Under the pieces are notes generated by a model, which did not search any database, was not told the origin of the DNA, and worked only from the letters and a program-made list of their open reading frames with translations. Position numbers and translations under genes: made by a program. Shown piece after piece: positions 24,940 through 33,005 of a stretch of 64,000 nt of DNA. The stretch's first letter is position 1, and each line of letters begins with the position of its first letter. Location: positions 62,001-126,000 of the forward strand of contig CBDCWW010000023.1 of assembly GCA_965223585.1 (NCBI GenBank), read 5' to 3'. Origin of the DNA: CBDCVN01 sp965223585 (GTDB taxonomy: Bacteria > Deinococcota > Deinococci > Deinococcales > Trueperaceae).

Positions 24940-25329
24940 CTATGACCAAAGTAGCTTTATAGGGTAAGCTGCAAAAGTCTCATCACGACTTAATAACGCA
25001 GCATTTTCACTGATCGCTTGAGCGATCAATAAACGATCAAAAGGATCCTTGTGGTGTAAAGGGAGTTTCCCCAATGAAAAAACATGTACCAAAGTAACGG
25101 GTAAAACAATGAGCCTGTTACGTTTTTGTTGATCTTGTACAAGTTTTGCAAGATCATTGTGCATATCAAGTTTGCCTAGTTGTGTTTTGATTTGGATTTC
25201 CCAAACACTTACTACACTCAACAATAAATCGTGTTCAGGGCTCTGTAAGAGTTCAGCAACTTGCCTAGGGAGTTTTTCAGGAGCAGCATCCATCCAAATA
25301 AAGGTATGAGTGTCAAGCAGCAATTTCAC
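24940..25329 (-). CDS. PIN-domain toxin, VapC-type
   Basis: A 129-aa PIN-domain ribonuclease. The acidic residues expected for Mg2+ binding are present: Asp in MKLLLDTHTFIWM, Glu in VVSVWEIQIK, Asp in HKDPFDRLLIAQA, Asp in LLSRDETF. It would cleave RNA when freed from its antitoxin. Its start overlaps the antitoxin stop by four bases (ATGA), the usual toxin-antitoxin coupling. It sits between two mobile blocks. Confidence 0.9.
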   Translation of the reverse strand: MKLLLDTHTFIWMDAAPEKLPRQVAELLQSPEHDLLLSVVSVWEIQIKTQLGKLDMHNDLAKLVQDQQKRNRLIVLPVTLVHVFSLGKLPLHHKDPFDRLLIAQAISENAALLSRDETFAAYPIKLLWS

Positions 25330-25541
25330 TGCTCACCTAACCAAAATGTATCTGGTAAGGGATCATCAAAATCATCATGCATTTGCATTGAGCCTTTGTG
25401 CAAACCAAGTACACGAGCTTCCTTAGGTGCAGTGTCTAATTCTACTTGATTGTTTTGCAAAAAGGTAACAAAGTTATATACCTGTTCTTGGAGATCGCTA
25501 GGAAGTTCATCAATACTTGCGTGAAGCTGTGCAGTGTTCAT
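25326..25541 (-). CDS. antitoxin of the PIN toxin, DUF2281-like
   Basis: A 71-aa protein, acidic at its C-terminus (DDFDDPLPDTFWLGEQ) with an N-terminal helical part HASIDELPSDLQEQVYNFVT that resembles DUF2281 antitoxins. The C-terminal segment probably occupies the toxin active site. Being the first gene of the pair, it likely autoregulates the module. Confidence 0.8.
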   Translation of the reverse strand: MNTAQLHASIDELPSDLQEQVYNFVTFLQNNQVELDTAPKEARVLGLHKGSMQMHDDFDDPLPDTFWLGEQ

Positions 25542-25671
25542 AAAAGTATTATATCAAGAGTTTGAACTAGAAGTTAAACGCTGACAGAGAACCTACCATC
25601 ACTTTGTCTGATAAATTGCTCTGTTTTTTTCGATAAACGTGTTGTAGAGGCCTGCCCTAGAGTGCAACGAA

Positions 25672-25691
25672 GGGTTCAAACTCTTGAACCC
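25672..25691. repeat. REP-like palindrome
   Basis: GGGTTCAA-ACTC-TTGAACCC with perfect 8-bp arms, at the 3' side of the broken RAYT copy, in the same relative place as 23968-23987 beside the intact gene. Confidence 0.65.
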
Positions 25692-25732
25692 TCCCAAACA
25701 AACCCCCTCCCAAAGCCCTTTCAAACCTAACT

Positions 25733-26016
25733 TTAATCCCGAACATAATACCTATTCTGTTGCCATGTCAATAGATTATTATTGAATATATTCAGATATT
25801 TTACAATACGACTGGTCATTTCTGATAATGTGTTCATAAAACCCCTTCTGCCAAACGTTATAGGTTTTTGTATTCTGATGAAACCACTTTGTGACACCAA
25901 TTTTAAATCCCCTAACAATTGAACCAATAGACCTTGGAATTACCTTTTGGTATTGGTTTGTTTTTCTTGGGTAGTTGTTTTGTGGGATTTTATTATGGAA
26001 GGGTTCAAATTTTACA
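25733..26016 (-). pseudogene. RAYT pseudogene, 3' duplicate of 24030-24611
   Basis: This stretch repeats the 3' half of the intact RAYT almost base for base (KVIPRSIGS, GFKIGVTKWF, GFYEHIIRN, QNRYYVRD). It has lost the 5' half with the HUH motif, has a small in-frame deletion near the PQNN segment, and carries one extra A (ATTGAATATATTC against ATTGATATATTC) that shifts the frame near its end. It cannot make an active enzyme but keeps the flanking palindrome. Confidence 0.85.
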
Positions 26017-26093
26017 AAAATGGAATAATATGACGTGTTTATGGGAATAATGGGATGTACCGCACGAAAACAGCATGACACATTTTACGTTGG

Positions 26094-26120
26094 TAGGGGC
26101 GTATTGCGATACGCCCTTAC
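26094..26120. repeat. REP-like palindrome, GTAGGGG family
   Basis: GTAGGGGCGTAT-TGC(G)-ATACGCCCTTAC, an inverted repeat with 11 of 12 pairs, a different palindrome family from GGGTTCAA. A related unit is at 31174-31201. It precedes the third RAYT remnant. Confidence 0.65.
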
Positions 26121-26352
26121 GAGCAACAACCCAGCCCAAAACACCACACACGCAGGAACACATCATAAGGTAACAAGAGGTAAATTCAAGTCACCATCAA
26201 AAACCATTGATGCTATTATGCGTGGTTACAAAGGAGCTGTTACAAAGAAAATCAATACTTTACGTGGATTGCAAGTAACACCTGTGTGGCAAAGGAATTA
26301 TCATGAGCACATCATCCGTGATGGAAAGTCCTACTTACGGATTGCTGATTAT

Positions 26353-27640
26353 CAGTACTCCGCAATCAAACATGAACAGGCAAGGGGATGGACTTACGAA
26401 GTCCTAGACGTTCTTTAGCAACTTCCCATAACCATATGGAAAAGGTTTCTAAAGGGAACAATTCACAGAGTACTACCCTAGGCCCTCGTTGCCTCAAATG
26501 CAAATACACCCATTTCAAATATGTCCATAAATTCAATAGCATAAACCCTAAGCCCATATAGAATAAACGTACTATTGCTAACTTCGTACATGTCCTGATC
26601 CTTACCTTATTCACCATTCTATAACTTGATTCTATCCCAAAACGTCTACGATACTCCTCGTATACCTGCAATGGTGGCATCTTTAACTTCCCTGTAACTA
26701 TGTATGCAAATGCTTGTATCCCTTGTTTTCCATATTTCCCCTTGCTGTACTTACATGCTATATATACCTTAAACTTAACTTCCCCATACTTATCACTGTT
26801 ACGACTGAACTCTGTCTCATAACTCTGTTTTGTATTCAACAAATCACGAACTTTCTTGCCTCTTCTTACTAACGGTACGACACAAGGAAAGTCTAAACTT
26901 TGTAGGTACTCTATCACAGCATTATTATCAAAGCCCCTGTCCAACAGCAAACGCTTGATTTTCAATCCTATATCATCAGCTTCAGCTAACAAGCGCTTCA
27001 GTACATCCAATACCTTTTCATCTTTATCCATAAGGGTAATTGCTAAGGTGTAGCGACGATTTTTCTTGATCACATATAAAGTAGCATAGCAGTGGAACTT
27101 AGTAGTACCTTTTTGAGCTTTACCTCCACGCACAGATTCATCAGCTCTATCACCATAGTAATTGATCTCAGTAATGTCTATTGCACAACGTAAAGGTGTT
27201 TTGAAGAGGTTTTTAGGAAGGTTATCTCTCATTGCATTATTGAGTTGTGTTTCTAAAGCTCTGGTCTCTTCAGGCAAGGCATCTTTGATGAAGTTACGTA
27301 CAGTATTAGGGGAAGGAGCACCTTTGAGGTCTTTACAGGCTTGTTCTATAGAAATATTTCTAGTAGCAGCAGCTAGTATCACATCAGAAATATCTTGAGT
27401 TGAGTAGGAACTACCAGAGGAATCGAAATCAAATTTCTGATCGATAACTTGGCTAGCTTGTTGATGAATATCATTTGCTTCTAAGCAACTCGGTGAGTTA
27501 AGATTTTCTAGAGTCACATTAGTCTCCTTAAAGAATTTTCCATCCTTTAATTTTTGACTTTTGTTTGACTCTTTTTCATGCAGTTAACTCACAGTAATTC
27601 TCTCGCTTTTTATGGTATCTACCTATTTTGCGGAGTACTG
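26353..27640 (-). mobile_element. ISH3-like insertion sequence, complete, 1288 bp
   Basis: The ends are perfect 13-bp inverted repeats: CAGTACTCCGCAA (26353-26365) and TTGCGGAGTACTG (27628-27640). They are flanked by a 5-bp direct repeat ATTAT (26348-26352 and 27641-27645), the target duplication. The element carries one transposase gene and has split the RAYT remnant. Intact ends and duplication point to a fairly recent insertion. Confidence 0.92.
26366..27517 (-). CDS. ISH3-like transposase
   Basis: A 383-aa DDE transposase filling the element. Expected acidic residues: Asp in AIDITEINYYG (about 113), Asp in LLLDRGF (about 195), Glu in YRRRFGIESSYRM (about 295). RGGKAQKGTTKFHCYATLY is the segment that suggests the ISH3 family, but other IS4-superfamily groups share the layout. 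It starts at an ATG with AAGGAGAC upstream and reads through to within a few bases of the left inverted repeat. Confidence 0.88.
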   Translation of the reverse strand: MTLENLNSPSCLEANDIHQQASQVIDQKFDFDSSGSSYSTQDISDVILAAATRNISIEQACKDLKGAPSPNTVRNFIKDALPEETRALETQLNNAMRDNLPKNLFKTPLRCAIDITEINYYGDRADESVRGGKAQKGTTKFHCYATLYVIKKNRRYTLAITLMDKDEKVLDVLKRLLAEADDIGLKIKRLLLDRGFDNNAVIEYLQSLDFPCVVPLVRRGKKVRDLLNTKQSYETEFSRNSDKYGEVKFKVYIACKYSKGKYGKQGIQAFAYIVTGKLKMPPLQVYEEYRRRFGIESSYRMVNKVRIRTCTKLAIVRLFYMGLGFMLLNLWTYLKWVYLHLRQRGPRVVLCELFPLETFSIWLWEVAKERLGLRKSIPLPVHV

Positions 27641-27669
27641 ATTATATAGACACCAATTCCCATAAATGA

Positions 27670-27989
27670 TCAGATGACAGATATTTCAACAAATAAAAAG
27701 TAGCTACTAAACAATGAGCAAATATCAATATCTCAAGCCATTGATGTAGGAAACAGTAGCTCTAACATAGCGATCACAGATTAGCAGACAACTCTCGTAT
27801 AGCAGATGATTTAGGTGTAGGGGATGCGCTACAGTGCTTCGGTACCCCCTTATTCAGTGAGTTGCCTCTTAAGAGTGATATAATCATATCTTATATCACT
27901 CGATAATCATATCATTGACTATATCCATAGGGGGTATTAAACTAGAACTATTAAATAGGGTTATGCCCTTAAGCTGGAAGGAATTAAAC
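27670..27989 (+). promoter_or_regulatory. regulatory region of the sulfur operon
   Basis: Two separate elements are visible. First, perfect 10-bp arms GAGTGATATA (27873-27882) and TATATCACTC (27892-27901) with a 9-base spacer; ATAATCATATC is also directly repeated at 27880 and 27903. Second, TTGACT (27915-27920) and TAAACT (27938-27943) form -35/-10 boxes 17 bp apart, and the spacer itself is ATATCCATAGGGGGTAT, a CsoR/CstR-like operator half-palindrome. A near-copy is at 33893. The gene start is at 27990. Confidence 0.65.
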
Positions 27990-29399
27990 ATGTTATTAAA
28001 ACAGTTTTACGATGAAGATTTAGCACAAGGTAGTTACCTAATTGGTTGTCAAGCTATGGGTGAAGCCATAGTGGTTGATCCTCGTCGTGATATTCAGATT
28101 TATTTAGATGAAGCAGAACGTAATGGTATGAAGATTGTCGCTGTTACAGAAACCCACATTCATGCCGACTACCTCTCAGGCAGCCGTGAACTTGCTAAGG
28201 CTACAGGCGCAGAGCTTTACCTTTCAGACGAGGGTAATCAAGATTGGAAATATGGCTTTGACGCTAATAAGCTTTATGACGGTGATGAAATCAAGGTGGG
28301 TAATATAATCCTCAAAGCAGTATATACCCCGGGGCATACGCCAGAGCATCTATCTTTTCTAGTTACAGATGGTGCTTTGACTGATGAAGCAGGTTTTTAC
28401 CTTACAGGGGATTTTGTCTTTGTTGGTGATATTGGTCGCCCTGACCTGCTTGATGAAGCTGCGGGTGGAATAGATACACGTTTTGCTGGTGCTAAGCAAA
28501 TGTTTGCTAGTTTAAAGGACAAATTCCTGAACTTACCCGATTACGTGCAAGTTTGGCCCGCGCACGGGGCTGGTAGCGCTTGTGGGAAATCTTTAGGAGC
28601 AGTTGCTAGTACAACTGTTGGTTATGAGCGTCTTTTTTCTTGGTGGGCACCTTTTATTGAAAAAGGGGACGTTGAAGGCTTTACTAAAGCTTTGTTAGAA
28701 GGACAGCCTGATGCACCACTGTATTTTGGGCGAATGAAACGTCAGAACAAAGCAGGCCCTGCAATAATGGGCGAAAGACAAACACTTAAACAGTACACCT
28801 CCGAAGAGCTAAAAAATAAGGTAAACAAAGAACTCATTTTTGTAGACACCCGCAAACGTGAGGCTTATCTTAGAGGAAATCTTGAAGGTTCTTTACACAT
28901 TCCTGCTGGCAAGAATTTTGCAACGTATGCCTCTTATATTATTGATCCAGAGAAAGACAATAGGCCTATTGTTTTACTAGCAGCAGATGAGGTACAGGCT
29001 AATGATTTGCGTGACAAACTGAGTTATGTTGGTATTGATAATGTGGTTGGATATGTCACTGATTTAGAAGGGTTAAAGCTCGAGCATCCCCCCACCATCT
29101 CCCTTGAAGAATTAAAATCTATAGACGAGCCTTTCGTACTTGATGTGCGCACAGCAAATGAATACAACGAAGGCCATATTGAAGGTGCTAAGCAAATACA
29201 TACAGGCCGCATCATTTACTCTTTAGATAAATTGCCTAAAGATAAACCCATTATTGCCCATTGCGAAACAGGTGCTCGAGCCACGGTAGCAGTAAGCGCT
29301 CTATTTGCTGCAGGCTTTGATAATGTTATGGAGCTAGAAGGTGGCTACGCTGATTGGAAAAAATCCCAGAATAAAATAAATGAGGCTTTGGCAGCCTAA
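27990..29399 (+). CDS. CstB-like persulfide dioxygenase-rhodanese fusion
   Basis: A 469-aa three-domain enzyme; the start at ATG 27990 is chosen for GGAAGGA upstream and because homology begins MLLKQFYDEDLAQGSYLIGC. Residues 1-215 are a metallo-beta-lactamase fold with the iron ligands of ETHE1-type dioxygenases: THIHADY, TPGHTPEH and GDFVFVGDIGRPDL. A first rhodanese domain (about 265-350) has LLAADEV where the active Cys should be, so it is inactive. The last (about 365-460) has the active loop HCETGARA. This is the order of S. aureus CstB, which oxidises persulfides to sulfite/thiosulfate. First gene of the sulfur operon. Confidence 0.9.
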   Translation: MLLKQFYDEDLAQGSYLIGCQAMGEAIVVDPRRDIQIYLDEAERNGMKIVAVTETHIHADYLSGSRELAKATGAELYLSDEGNQDWKYGFDANKLYDGDEIKVGNIILKAVYTPGHTPEHLSFLVTDGALTDEAGFYLTGDFVFVGDIGRPDLLDEAAGGIDTRFAGAKQMFASLKDKFLNLPDYVQVWPAHGAGSACGKSLGAVASTTVGYERLFSWWAPFIEKGDVEGFTKALLEGQPDAPLYFGRMKRQNKAGPAIMGERQTLKQYTSEELKNKVNKELIFVDTRKREAYLRGNLEGSLHIPAGKNFATYASYIIDPEKDNRPIVLLAADEVQANDLRDKLSYVGIDNVVGYVTDLEGLKLEHPPTISLEELKSIDEPFVLDVRTANEYNEGHIEGAKQIHTGRIIYSLDKLPKDKPIIAHCETGARATVAVSALFAAGFDNVMELEGGYADWKKSQNKINEALAA

Positions 29400-31141
29400 T
29401 GAATAACCTAGAGCGATTTATACCTGCTGTTGGTTGGTTAAGGCGGTACAAACGTGCTGACTTACCCGCTGATCTAATGGCAGGTTTAATCGTAACTGTC
29501 ATGCTAGTACCACAGGGAATGGCCTATGCCTTGCTAGCAGGTTTGCCGCCTGTTATAGGGCTTTACGCCTCGACGATTCCACTAATCATTTATTCACTTT
29601 TTGGTTCTTCAAGACAATTAGCAGTTGGCCCTGTGGCTATTGTGTCATTACTAACCTTTTCGGGGGTATCTTTGTTAGCTGAATCTGGCACATCTGAATT
29701 TATCGCTTATGCTGCCCTGCTAGCACTTATGGTTGGTTTATTTCAATTCATTTTGGGCCTAGTACGTGCTGGTTTTATAACCAATTTCCTTTCCCATGCT
29801 GTCATTAGCGGCTTTACTTCAGCAGCAGCCATTGTGATTGGCTTAAGTCAGCTTAAGCACCTTTTAGGCATCAACTTAGAAAGCACGCATTCAGTCTTTG
29901 AATTACTCTGGCAAGCCACTGAGCGCTTTGGCGAAACAAATTTCATAACACTAGCTATTGGTATTCTGAGTATTGCTAGCCTGCTGGTTTTTAAACGTTT
30001 TATACCTCGTTTTCCAGCACCACTGTTAGTGGTAGTGCTAAGCAGCATAGCTGTTTACTTCTTTAGCTTACAAAATGCTGGTGTTAGCATAGTAGGTCAG
30101 GTTCCTCAAGGGTTGCCAAGTTTTTCTTTACCTGCTTTTAGTCTTGACTCTATCCAAGCACTGTTACCAATAGCCTTAACCATATCCTTTGTTGGTTTTA
30201 TGGAATCTATAGCTGTTGCCAAATCAATTGCTGCTAAAGAAAAGTATAAAGTGGATGCTAATCAAGAACTTATAGGTTTAGGTCTGGCAAATATTGTTGG
30301 ATCATTATTCAGAGCTTATCCAGTTACAGGTGGATTTTCTCGCTCAGCAGTTAATTACCAAGCAGGCGCTAAAACGCCACTAGCTTCGCTCATTACGGCC
30401 CTGCTGATAGTATTGACCCTACTCTTTTTCACGCCACTTTTTTACTATTTACCCAAAGCTGTACTAGCAGCCATTGTTATGGTTGCTGTGTTTGGCCTTA
30501 TTGATGTTCGAGAATCCATACACCTTTTTAAGCTCAAACCTGTTGATGGTTGGACATTGGTCATTACTTTTGTTGCAACATTAGTAATAGGTATTGAGCA
30601 AGGCATTCTCATTGGTGCAGGTTTTTCACTGCTTGTCTTTATTTGGCGCAGTGCTTATCCACACACAGCTGAACTAGGATATTTAGCTGAAGAGGATGTA
30701 TTTCGTAACGTGCGTCGCTATCCTGAGGTTGAAACATTTGAAGGCGTGATAATTCTACGTGTTGATGCTCCACTGTACTTTGCCAACATGGCTTTTTTAG
30801 AAAATCTTTTAAATAGCATTCTGACTAACCGTTATGATTTGCACACTATAATTTTAGATTTTGCAGCGGTAAATGATATGGATGCGGTAGCTCTTGAAAC
30901 TTTAGAAGAACGAATGGAAGAATTTTATAATCAAGGGATAAACGTGCATATTGCAAATATGAAAGGTCCTGTTCGTGACCTTGTTGCAAAGGCTGGCTGG
31001 CCTGAAAAATTTGGAGATAAGATTGCTCATTTATCTGTTAAGCGGGTGCTCGAGGAGCTTAAAATACCGCTAACAAAAGACTATCTAACCCAAGATCAAG
31101 ATGACAATAAACACCCTATATCTCATATCTCAATTATCTAG
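29399..31141 (+). CDS. SulP-family anion permease with STAS domain
   Basis: A 580-aa inner-membrane transporter. The N-terminal part reads ADLMAGLIVTVMLVPQGMAY, the SulP signature, followed by about eleven membrane segments; PVTGGFSRSAVN is another conserved loop. A STAS domain occupies about 440-555. Substrates in this family include sulfate and bicarbonate; next to CstB and YeeE/YedE, a sulfur oxyanion is likely. Its ATG overlaps the previous TAA by one base, so it is translationally coupled. Confidence 0.92.
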   Translation: MNNLERFIPAVGWLRRYKRADLPADLMAGLIVTVMLVPQGMAYALLAGLPPVIGLYASTIPLIIYSLFGSSRQLAVGPVAIVSLLTFSGVSLLAESGTSEFIAYAALLALMVGLFQFILGLVRAGFITNFLSHAVISGFTSAAAIVIGLSQLKHLLGINLESTHSVFELLWQATERFGETNFITLAIGILSIASLLVFKRFIPRFPAPLLVVVLSSIAVYFFSLQNAGVSIVGQVPQGLPSFSLPAFSLDSIQALLPIALTISFVGFMESIAVAKSIAAKEKYKVDANQELIGLGLANIVGSLFRAYPVTGGFSRSAVNYQAGAKTPLASLITALLIVLTLLFFTPLFYYLPKAVLAAIVMVAVFGLIDVRESIHLFKLKPVDGWTLVITFVATLVIGIEQGILIGAGFSLLVFIWRSAYPHTAELGYLAEEDVFRNVRRYPEVETFEGVIILRVDAPLYFANMAFLENLLNSILTNRYDLHTIILDFAAVNDMDAVALETLEERMEEFYNQGINVHIANMKGPVRDLVAKAGWPEKFGDKIAHLSVKRVLEELKIPLTKDYLTQDQDDNKHPISHISII

Positions 31142-31173
31142 AGCTGCGCTAGCCAATAGTGCTTGAGTGCGTG

Positions 31174-31201
31174 GTAGGGGTACGGTGCATCGTGCCCCTA
31201 C
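31174..31201. repeat. REP-like palindrome, GTAGGGG family
   Basis: GTAGGGGTACG (31174-31184) and CGTGCCCCTAC (31191-31201) pair with one G-T mismatch. It is in the 75-base gap within the operon and belongs to the family seen at 26094; it could act as an mRNA hairpin between the two genes. Confidence 0.6.
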
Positions 31202-31216
31202 TAATTAGGAGAAACT

Positions 31217-31783
31217 ATGGAAATTTTAGATTTACTTCGTCAACCGTGGCCTTGGTACGTTGCTGGCCCTCTCATTGGACTTACTGTACCAGCCTTATTG
31301 TTATTAGGTAACAAGCATTTTGGCATTTCATCTAACTTACGTCATGTTTGTGCCATGATTCCAAATAAGAATTCCTTCTTTAACTATAACTGGCGCAAGG
31401 AAAGTTGGAATCTCATCTTTGCACTAGGTATTTTACTTGGTGGTTTTGTAGGAGCAATTCTCCTAGCAAATTCTGAACCTTCACAACTTTCTACAGGCAT
31501 TACAACTAACCTTGCAGCACTAGGCGTTGAAGCTGATAACAATTACCTTCCCACTGAGCTTTTTAGTTGGAAGAGCCTCTTTACCTTGCGTGGTTTTATC
31601 ATCATGGTTTTAGGTGGTTTCTTAGTTGGCTTTGGCGCACGTTATGCAGGTGGTTGTACTTCTGGACATGCCATTACAGGACTGTCACAAATTCAACTTC
31701 CCTCACTCGTGGCTGTTATTGGCTTTTTTGTTGGTGGTCTTTTTACAACTTATGTTCTGCTGCCACTTATTCTTGCATTATAA
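31217..31783 (+). CDS. YeeE/YedE-family transporter subunit (PmpA-like)
   Basis: A 188-aa membrane protein with about five helices. It carries the family motif GGCTSGHAITGLSQ near residue 150, whose Cys is equivalent to the thiosulfate-relay Cys of TsuA. YeeE/YedE proteins import thiosulfate or other sulfur compounds. It is the first half of a split transporter; the second half follows after 17 bases. AGGAG precedes the ATG. Confidence 0.85.
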   Translation: MEILDLLRQPWPWYVAGPLIGLTVPALLLLGNKHFGISSNLRHVCAMIPNKNSFFNYNWRKESWNLIFALGILLGGFVGAILLANSEPSQLSTGITTNLAALGVEADNNYLPTELFSWKSLFTLRGFIIMVLGGFLVGFGARYAGGCTSGHAITGLSQIQLPSLVAVIGFFVGGLFTTYVLLPLILAL

Positions 31784-31799
31784 CCCTTAGGAGAATCTT

Positions 31800-32270
31800 A
31801 TGATTCAGACACAAACATCCTCCAAAACACAAATTATATTTAAACCAAATGTATTACTAGCCTACGTCAGTTACCTCTTTATGGGATTTTTCTTTGGTTT
31901 TGTACTTATCAAAGCTGAAATTATCTCTTGGTACCGTATTCAGGAAATGTTTCGTTTTCAGTCATTTCATATGTTTGGGATTATTGGTTCAGCTATTGTG
32001 GTTGGTATGACCTCTATCTGGCTGATGAAGCGTTTTAGAGCTCGAGCTCTAAACGGTGACAATGTTACCTTTAAACCAAAAGCAGCAACTTATCCTCGTT
32101 ACATTATTGGTGGAACAACTTTTGGTCTTGGCTGGGCATTAACAGGTGCTTGCCCGGGGCCCATCTTGGCCCTCATAGGCGGAGGTATGAGTGTTTTTTT
32201 GGTTGTATTAGCAAGTGCTGTTCTAGGTACTTGGGTCTATGGAGTGTTACGCACCAAACTACCGCACTAA
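31800..32270 (+). CDS. YeeE/YedE-family second half (DUF6691, PmpB-like)
   Basis: A 156-aa membrane protein with about four helices, with the matching motif GLGWALTGACPGPILALIGGG near residue 115; the Cys completes the pair of conserved YeeE/YedE motifs. Together with the previous gene it should form one sulfur-compound channel. It is the last gene of the + strand operon and ends ten bases from the convergent regulator gene. Confidence 0.85.
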   Translation: MIQTQTSSKTQIIFKPNVLLAYVSYLFMGFFFGFVLIKAEIISWYRIQEMFRFQSFHMFGIIGSAIVVGMTSIWLMKRFRARALNGDNVTFKPKAATYPRYIIGGTTFGLGWALTGACPGPILALIGGGMSVFLVVLASAVLGTWVYGVLRTKLPH

Positions 32271-32280
32271 CACAAGGGCG

Positions 32281-32892
32281 TTATGACATAACCTTACTAA
32301 CAGTAAAGATACAAGCTTGCTGCCCATCACGTTGGCAACTAGGGCGTTCAACAGGTGTTCCTATTACTTTTGTAGCAACCTTGGGCAAAACATCGCACAC
32401 TGCTTCAAATTTACAGCCAGCATTTTTGTAAACGCAATTGTAAGCAGATAACTCCCAACCACCTTCAGTCACTTCAAGTTTACCTAACATTTCACCATAA
32501 TCTAGTTGCTCCATAAGGCTCATAAGTTGTGCTTCAAGCGTGTTACCTTCAATGTTTGGAGAAAGCTGACAAACAAGACGGTTTACGACTCCATCTATAA
32601 TTTGCTCGAGCAAACCCTTGTCTTTAGCCTCTTCTAAAACAATGTCTAACAGCTCCTCATAACGTTTAGGGAAAAGCCCCTCAGCAATATTTGTCAGAGC
32701 GTAATGTTTAGCAGGACGTCCTACATTATCATGTTTTAGATCAACTTTTACAAAACCCTCAGTCTTTAGGCGAGTTAGATGGTATCTAACAGCATTTTCG
32801 CTTATACCTAGGATTTTTATGAGGTCAGGGATAGTAGCTTCGCCACAATATTTAAGATGATCAATGATTGTTTGACGTCTATCCATTTCCAC
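32281..32892 (-). CDS. SufR-like HTH regulator with C-terminal Cys cluster
   Basis: A 203-aa regulator. An N-terminal winged HTH (IPDLIKILGISENAVRYHLT, then RLKTEGFVKV) is followed by a dimerisation region and a C-terminal Cys set: CVYKNAGCKFEAVC and CQRDGQQAC. SufR-type repressors ligate an Fe-S cluster with four Cys here, so this protein may sense Fe-S status, redox or reactive sulfur. It converges on the sulfur operon and is divergent from the secreted rhodanese gene, from which an IS5 element now separates it. Likely target: the promoters around 27915 and 33893, by inference. Confidence 0.8.
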   Translation of the reverse strand: MEMDRRQTIIDHLKYCGEATIPDLIKILGISENAVRYHLTRLKTEGFVKVDLKHDNVGRPAKHYALTNIAEGLFPKRYEELLDIVLEEAKDKGLLEQIIDGVVNRLVCQLSPNIEGNTLEAQLMSLMEQLDYGEMLGKLEVTEGGWELSAYNCVYKNAGCKFEAVCDVLPKVATKVIGTPVERPSCQRDGQQACIFTVSKVMS

Positions 32893-33005
32893 AATTTACA
32901 CCATTGAGTTAGCAGAATATACCCCTTAGACTAAAAGGGCTTGTCAGCAAGCACCTATTGAGAAAGGAGATTAGTAAATTGTAGTTAAGGGGCATTAATT
33001 AGATA

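Larger units (their letters stand above)
26140..27669 (+). pseudogene. third RAYT remnant, split by an insertion sequence
   Basis: Codons from about 26140 encode the C-terminal part of a different RAYT (SPSKTIDAIMRGYKGAVTK, then TPVWQRNYHEHIIRDGKSYL and RIADY). The frame stops being RAYT-like at 26352, where the insertion sequence 26353-27640 begins; it resumes after the duplication as IDTNSHK and a stop at 27669. Removing the element and one ATTAT restores a continuous RIADYIDTN, the usual family ending. The 5' end with the HUH motif is missing. Confidence 0.8.

Noticed and set aside
26035..26139. N-terminal part of the open frame preceding the third RAYT remnant
   Set aside because: It translates the end of the second RAYT copy and a REP palindrome; only the part after about 26140 is RAYT-like.
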